Assembly: GCF_015500075.1 (NCBI RefSeq)
Contig: NZ_CP045496.1
Location: 5,156,001-5,220,000 of the forward strand
Direction: 5' to 3'
Source: Mesorhizobium sp. INR15
GTDB lineage: Bacteria > Pseudomonadota > Alphaproteobacteria > Rhizobiales > Rhizobiaceae
DNA length: 64,000 bases
The notes under the pieces were generated by a model. The model was not told where the DNA came from and made no database searches. It saw only the letters and a list, made by a program, of their open reading frames with translations. The translations under genes were made by a program, and so were the position numbers. Below are positions 60,071-64,000 of this stretch, piece by piece (within the stretch, counting starts at the first letter, position 1; every line of letters begins with the position of its first letter).

Positions 60071-60637
60071 CTATTCACACTGGTATTGGCTCAACGCCCA
60101 CTCCCCTGTCACCGACAGGAGGTCCGATATCTTCCAGTCGCGATCGACCTTCTTCAATTTCCATTCCAGCCGATGCGGATTGCCTGACACGACGAAGGCG
60201 ACGATGACCTTGGCCTCGTCGCCTTTGACCGCCTCCAGGGTTTTCAGGCTCTTGTCGATCTCGGCCTTGTCATAGTCGGCATTGTCCAGCGCCATGTTGG
60301 CATCGAGACACTCGCCCTGCCCGGATTTTCGCAGTGCATCACTCTTGTCGAGCACGGTCTTTGCCGGATCGATGAAATGACCGCGCTGAGCCGGATCGAT
60401 CTCAACCCCGACCTGATCGTAGAACGGCCTGACAACCGCCGTCGGTGATCCCGGCTGTATCGGCGCGGCCGGCGTGCTGTCGGGCGGCGACCATCCGACC
60501 GGGGGCGTCGCCGGCGGCGCGGCGTCGCCAGGCGCATTCGCGGGCGGCGCGCCAAGCAGGCCCTCCGCCAAAGCAAGGCTACCCGGCGTCATCAGCAGAC
60601 AGGCAATCGACAGTGCGAAGGAGCAGCGGCGGGCCAT
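60071..60637 (-). CDS. Secreted protein with proline-rich linker, paralogue of the next gene
   Basis: 188 residues. Signal peptide 1-24 (ALAEG), then a proline/alanine-rich linker of about 45 residues, then a domain of about 115 residues ending RDWKISDLLSVTGEWALSQYQC. This domain resembles DUF3828-type proteins and the neighbour at 60642. The two cysteines (GECLDAN and YQCE) may pair in the periplasm. It starts 4 bp after the neighbour's stop. Role unknown. Confidence 0.7.
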   Translation of the reverse strand: MARRCSFALSIACLLMTPGSLALAEGLLGAPPANAPGDAAPPATPPVGWSPPDSTPAAPIQPGSPTAVVRPFYDQVGVEIDPAQRGHFIDPAKTVLDKSDALRKSGQGECLDANMALDNADYDKAEIDKSLKTLEAVKGDEAKVIVAFVVSGNPHRLEWKLKKVDRDWKISDLLSVTGEWALSQYQCE

Positions 60638-60641
60638 TGCA

Positions 60642-61121
60642 TCACTCCGGGATTTGGCCTGCCATGCATTCCAACTGGCTGAGCGTCCAGTCGCTGGTCT
60701 TCGAGGCGATGTCCGATATCTTCCATTTGCCGTCGATCTTCTTCAGGAACCAGTGCATCTCGCGCGCCGAATCGTCACCTTCCGGAAACAGTTTGAAGGT
60801 CGCGGTCACCTGCGCGCCGTCGCCATCAACCACCTCAGCCAGCTTCAATGTCTTGCCGATGGTTTTCTGATCAAAATCCTGCGCATCCAGGCCGGGGTCG
60901 AAATCGATGCAGGCGACCTGGTCCGGGTTCTTCTTGGCCGCCTGGTCGTTGAGGTCAAACAGTTTGGTGACCGGTTCGGTAAAGCGGTCACGGTATTTCG
61001 CGTCGGCTTCGAACTTGACCGCCGGGACATAGAAGAACTTCACGGCGTCGGACGCCGGTCCGGCAAAAGCCGCGGCGGGTGCCGCGATCGAGAGTATGGC
61101 GACAACAAGCGGCAGTTTCAT
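60642..61121 (-). CDS. Secreted DUF3828-like protein
   Basis: 159 residues with a signal peptide (LPLVVAILSIAAPAAAFAG). The mature domain is FFYVPAVKFEADAKYRDRFTEPV, then VACIDFDPGLDAQDFD, ending DGKWKISDIASKTSDWTLSQLEC. The C-terminal halves of this protein and the 60071-60637 protein share the pattern W.LKK.D..WKISD..S.T..W.LSQ..C, so they are tandem paralogues. GGGGAAATGC precedes the ATG. Function unknown. Confidence 0.72.
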   Translation of the reverse strand: MKLPLVVAILSIAAPAAAFAGPASDAVKFFYVPAVKFEADAKYRDRFTEPVTKLFDLNDQAAKKNPDQVACIDFDPGLDAQDFDQKTIGKTLKLAEVVDGDGAQVTATFKLFPEGDDSAREMHWFLKKIDGKWKISDIASKTSDWTLSQLECMAGQIPE

Positions 61122-61153
61122 GCATTTCCCCGGATGCTGGACGATAGAGCCCT

Positions 61154-61213
61154 ATCAATACCACGCATCTTGCATCTCGGCCTTTTTGCGGTCCATGAAA
61201 TCTTGCGGCGCTT
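61154..61213 (-). pseudogene. Remnant of an MttB-type methyltransferase C-terminus
   Basis: On the minus strand the frame ending at TGA 61156-61154 reads QAPQDFMDRKKAEMQDAWY. The intact MttB gene at 62946 ends LLDFMGRKKAEVADAWY; 12 of the last 15 residues agree. At the DNA level many differences are synonymous (TAC/TAT, AAG/AAA, GAC/GAT), so it diverged under protein-level constraint before being cut off. It has no start codon and begins in the tail of the binding-protein gene in another frame. Confidence 0.7.
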
Positions 61214-61237
61214 GCTGCCGCGCCCCTGGCCGTTGGC

Positions 61238-62887
61238 TCAGCCTTCCAGCCAGACGTTCTGGAGATCCATCTCGAATGTCTGGTGGACACTGTAGTTTCT
61301 CACCTTCTTGTTCATGTGGCTGTAGAGCTTCTGCCAGTAGGGCTGAATAATGACGCCTGAATCCTGAAGGATCTGCTCGACATCCTTCATCACCTCGCGC
61401 CGCTTGGCCACGTCTATGAGCGAGAGAGCCTGCTTGAGCTTGGCGTCAAAATCGGGGTTGGCATACGCCGATTCATTCCAGGCCTCGCCCGTGCGGTAGC
61501 CGAGCGCCAGCACCTGCACGCCGAGCGGGCGCATGTACCAGATCGTCATCGAGTATGGGTATTTCGTCCAGTCGTTCCAGAAGGTCGAGCCGGGCAGAAC
61601 CGTACGCTTTACCTTGATGCCGGCATCGCGCAACTGGCCGGCAATCGCGTCGCCGGTGTTCTTTTGCCAGTCATCCTCGATCGTGATCAGCTCATGTTCG
61701 AAGTCGGCCTGTCCGGCATCGGCCATCAGCTTCTTGGCGCCGGCCGCGTCCCGCGTCTTCTTGGGCAACGGATAGTATTCCGGATGAATTGGACTGACGT
61801 GATGGTTCTCGCCAACCGTCCCTCGCCCGGCATAGCCGAGTTCGAGGACGGCATTGTTGTCGACTGCCATCTGCAAGGCGTTGCGCACCCGCTTGTCATC
61901 ATAGGGCTTGTGCGTGATGTTGGTGCGGGCAACTAGCGTGGTCGCTGTCGCGACTTCGGACTTTGCCAGCCCCATCTTGTCGAGTATTTCGATAAAGTCG
62001 GCGGGCGACTCGAAATTGAGATCGATCTCGCCTGACTCGAATGCATTCACCGAAGCGTTGAAGTCGGTGCCGTAGTCGATGAATTCCACGCTGTCGAGCG
62101 GCGCTTCGCCGCCCCACCATTTGCCGCTCTCGCGCCGCTTGACGACCGCTTTCTGGCCAACGGCATAGGACACGAGCTCAAATGGCCCGGTGCCGATCGG
62201 CTTGGCGATCGGATCGGCGCCGTCGGCATCGAACTTGCGGTGAACGACCAGCGCCGGATAGTCGGTGAAGTTCGGGATCAGCGAGATATCGGGTTCACTG
62301 AGCTTCAGCTTGACGGTGTTGTCGTCGACCTTGGTAATCGCGCCATCCCTGGCTTTGCCGGTCTTGGTGTCGATCAGCGCCCCAACCCGCGCGGCCATGG
62401 AATTGCCCGCGGTATCTTTCTCGCACCAGCGCGTCAGGTTGTGCACCACATCGTCGGCGTTGAAGGCATCGCCATTATTCCAGGTGATGCCCTTGCGCAC
62501 GTGAAGAACATATTCGGTGGCGTCGTCATTGACGTCCCAGCTTTCCAGCAAGACTGGTTCGAAAGTGAACTCGCGGGTATAGCGCACAAGCGGCTCCAGC
62601 CAGCAGCGCGAGATATTCGCGAGTTCGACCCAGTCGTAAGTGCGCGGATCCTTCTGCGCTTTCACCGAAATCGATATGTGAAGCGTTCCGCCTTTCTTCG
62701 GCTCCTCCGCCAAGGCGCGTTCCGGCACGGCGAGGCCGATCATGCCGTAGGCAAGGGCCGTCGATGCCCCAAACGCGCTTGCCAGCGCCAGGAATTCGCG
62801 CCGGTCCATCCGTCCCGCACAGGCCTCTTGCGCCATCGCCTCGATGGTGACGGGCACGCGATCGCCATTACTGCTGAAGACTGACAT
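61238..62887 (-). CDS. Family 5 ABC transporter substrate-binding protein, twin-arginine exported
   Basis: 549 residues from ATG 62887, with GGAGG five bases upstream; an in-frame extension to 63223 overlaps the methyltransferase gene and is rejected. The N-terminus has the twin-arginine motif RMDRREFLALASAFG (about 26-40) and a hydrophobic core ending ALA-EE near residue 60. The mature part is a peptide/nickel-type binding protein: DVNDDATEYVLHVRKGITWNNGDAFNADDVVHN is the family signature. It lies 58 bp after the MttB gene and probably imports a methylated amine or peptide-like substrate. Confidence 0.9.
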   Translation of the reverse strand: MSVFSSNGDRVPVTIEAMAQEACAGRMDRREFLALASAFGASTALAYGMIGLAVPERALAEEPKKGGTLHISISVKAQKDPRTYDWVELANISRCWLEPLVRYTREFTFEPVLLESWDVNDDATEYVLHVRKGITWNNGDAFNADDVVHNLTRWCEKDTAGNSMAARVGALIDTKTGKARDGAITKVDDNTVKLKLSEPDISLIPNFTDYPALVVHRKFDADGADPIAKPIGTGPFELVSYAVGQKAVVKRRESGKWWGGEAPLDSVEFIDYGTDFNASVNAFESGEIDLNFESPADFIEILDKMGLAKSEVATATTLVARTNITHKPYDDKRVRNALQMAVDNNAVLELGYAGRGTVGENHHVSPIHPEYYPLPKKTRDAAGAKKLMADAGQADFEHELITIEDDWQKNTGDAIAGQLRDAGIKVKRTVLPGSTFWNDWTKYPYSMTIWYMRPLGVQVLALGYRTGEAWNESAYANPDFDAKLKQALSLIDVAKRREVMKDVEQILQDSGVIIQPYWQKLYSHMNKKVRNYSVHQTFEMDLQNVWLEG

Positions 62888-62945
62888 TTTATCCTCCGCT
62901 TTCCGCATTGTTCGCTGCGTGTTGTTTGTTGTCTTGCGTTGAAAT

Positions 62946-64000
62946 TCAGTACCAGGCGTCGGCCACTTCGGCCTTCTTGCGGCCCATGAAATCCAGAAGC
63001 TCCTCGTCGACCGCCACATCCAGCGGCGGCGCCTGATACTCGGCCAAGGCCTTTTTCCAGCGGCGGTTGGCGCGGATCGCGGCATCTTCGGAGCCCGCTG
63101 CTTGCCATTTCTCGTAAGGCTCGTTGTCGGCGATCTCGGAATCCCAGAATGCTGTCTCGTAATTCGCCAAGGTATGAGCACTGCCGAAGAAGTGGCTGCC
63201 TGGCCCGACCTCCTTGAAGGCATCGAGTGCCAGCTGGTTGTCGTCGATCTTCACGCCATCGAGATAGGTGTGCAGCGCGCCGCAGAAATCCGCATCCATG
63301 ACGAACTTCTCGTAGGACATCGACAAAAGCCCATCGAGGAAACCCGCTGAATGCAGGATGAAATTCGCGCCGCAATGCACCGCCGCCAGCATCGACATGG
63401 TGCCTTCGTTCATGGCGTGCGCGTCGGGCAGTTTCGAGGTTGTGAAATTGCCCGAACATCTGAGCGGCAGGTTCAGCCGCCGCGCCAATTGCCCGATGAC
63501 CATCGAGCCGATCGCCGGCTCCGGCGTGCCGAAGGTCGGCGATCCCGAGCGCAGCGACATCGACGACAGGAAATTGCCGAAGATCACCGGCGCGCCTGGC
63601 CGTTCGAGCTGGGTCAGCGCGCAGCCGGCCATTGTTTCGGCCAGCGACTGGGCGATGGCGCCGGCATTGGTCACCGGCCCCATGGCGCCGCCAAGGATGA
63701 ACGGCACGATCACGGCTGCCTGGTTGGCGCGGGCATAGGCGCGCAAAGCCGTCGTCATCGTCGCGTCCCAGACCAGCGGTGAGTTGACGTTGACGTTGCC
63801 GAGAATGACGCAGTTCCGGTCGACAAAGTCGCGGCCGAAGACGATGCGCGCCATGTCGATCGAATCTTCCGCGCGACTCTCGGCCGTGACGGACCCCATG
63901 AAGCCCCGATCAGAGTACTTGATATGGCTGTAGACCATATCAAGGTGGCGCTTGTTGACGGGCACGTCGACCGGCTCGCAGATGGTGCCGCCGGAATGAT
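62946..64000 (-). CDS. MttB-type (trimethylamine/betaine) methyltransferase, C-terminal part
   Basis: At least 351 residues; the frame continues past 64000, so the N-terminus is outside the window (an internal GTG at 63965 is not the start). Reading from the edge it runs HSGGTICEPVDVPVN, then SHIKYSDRGFMGSVTAESR, VFGRDFVDRNCVILGNVNVNSPL and ends DFMGRKKAEVADAWY. No in-frame TAG is seen in this part, so it looks like the non-pyrrolysine MttB group that demethylates glycine betaine and similar compounds with a corrinoid partner. Its downstream partner is the binding protein at 61238. Confidence 0.88.
   Translation of the reverse strand, partial: HSGGTICEPVDVPVNKRHLDMVYSHIKYSDRGFMGSVTAESRAEDSIDMARIVFGRDFVDRNCVILGNVNVNSPLVWDATMTTALRAYARANQAAVIVPFILGGAMGPVTNAGAIAQSLAETMAGCALTQLERPGAPVIFGNFLSSMSLRSGSPTFGTPEPAIGSMVIGQLARRLNLPLRCSGNFTTSKLPDAHAMNEGTMSMLAAVHCGANFILHSAGFLDGLLSMSYEKFVMDADFCGALHTYLDGVKIDDNQLALDAFKEVGPGSHFFGSAHTLANYETAFWDSEIADNEPYEKWQAAGSEDAAIRANRRWKKALAEYQAPPLDVAVDEELLDFMGRKKAEVADAWY

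Noticed and set aside
62946..63965. Internal GTG at 63965 as the start of the methyltransferase
   Set aside because: The frame continues upstream to the window edge with family-like sequence, so the gene is only cut by the window.

Overview
This 64 kb window is GC-rich, densely coding alphaproteobacterial chromosome. It most resembles Mesorhizobium or a close relative in the Rhizobiales. The reasons are the ndvA/ndvB pair for cyclic beta-1,2-glucan, the hut operon with the hutF/hutG route, the many class-specific regulators (RpiR, Lrp, MarR, GntR), and a long palindromic intergenic repeat of a type common in rhizobia. I see no rRNA, tRNA, CRISPR array, insertion sequence or prophage. The attribution is from sequence character only.

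Layout. (1) 1-7856: an FAD amine/amino-acid oxidoreductase (partial) diverges from an RpiR regulator. The regulator leads a tightly overlapping run: isochorismatase-type hydrolase, glutamine-synthetase-like ligase, N-formylglutamate-amidohydrolase-like protein, class III aminotransferase, agmatine deiminase and a PotF-like binding protein. This looks like an agmatine/polyamine catabolic unit with an unusual set of enzymes. (2) 7870-15516: a LuxR-type regulator and a membrane protein diverge from a six-gene MoxR/DUF58 operon (DUF4129, DUF4350, MoxR ATPase, DUF58, SpoIIM-like, RDD). (3) 15558-18407: D-lyxose isomerase and a D-threonine-aldolase/D-serine-dehydratase-like enzyme diverge; an isolated ccmC follows a palindromic repeat. 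(4) 18526-29231: ndvA and the giant ndvB, making and exporting cyclic beta-1,2-glucan. (5) 29456-38267: complete histidine utilisation (hutI-hutH-hutG-secreted protein-hutU-hutD on the minus strand; hutF-hutC on the plus strand), with a palindromic HutC-type operator between the two arms, then a RidA protein.

(6) 38494-42488: zinc ABC uptake (ATPase with a histidine-rich tail, permease, binding protein) and a COG0523 GTPase, with three Zur-box-like sequences, one inside the binding-protein reading frame. (7) 42635-43929: two YeeE/YedE-type sulfur permease halves and a DUF442 protein. (8) 43942-49177: tyrosine/homogentisate degradation (Lrp regulator, hppD, fumarylacetoacetase, hmgA, MarR regulator). 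(9) 49214-51910: threonine degradation (tdh, kbl) with an odd-codon small gene. (10) 52218-56070: a GGDEF-EAL protein, a polysaccharide deacetylase, and a MarR regulator divergent from a small membrane protein. (11) 56207-64000: a demethylase of the old-yellow-enzyme type, queF, an enolase-superfamily protein with altered catalytic positions, two related secreted proteins, and a twin-arginine-exported family 5 binding protein downstream of an MttB-type methyltransferase. A decayed second copy of the MttB C-terminus lies after the binding protein.

Overall the window is a catabolic island of ordinary chromosome: amines, histidine, tyrosine, threonine and methylated amines are broken down by compact operons, most carrying their own regulator. 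The least conventional parts are region 1, the reading-frame Zur-like site, and the MttB remnant.
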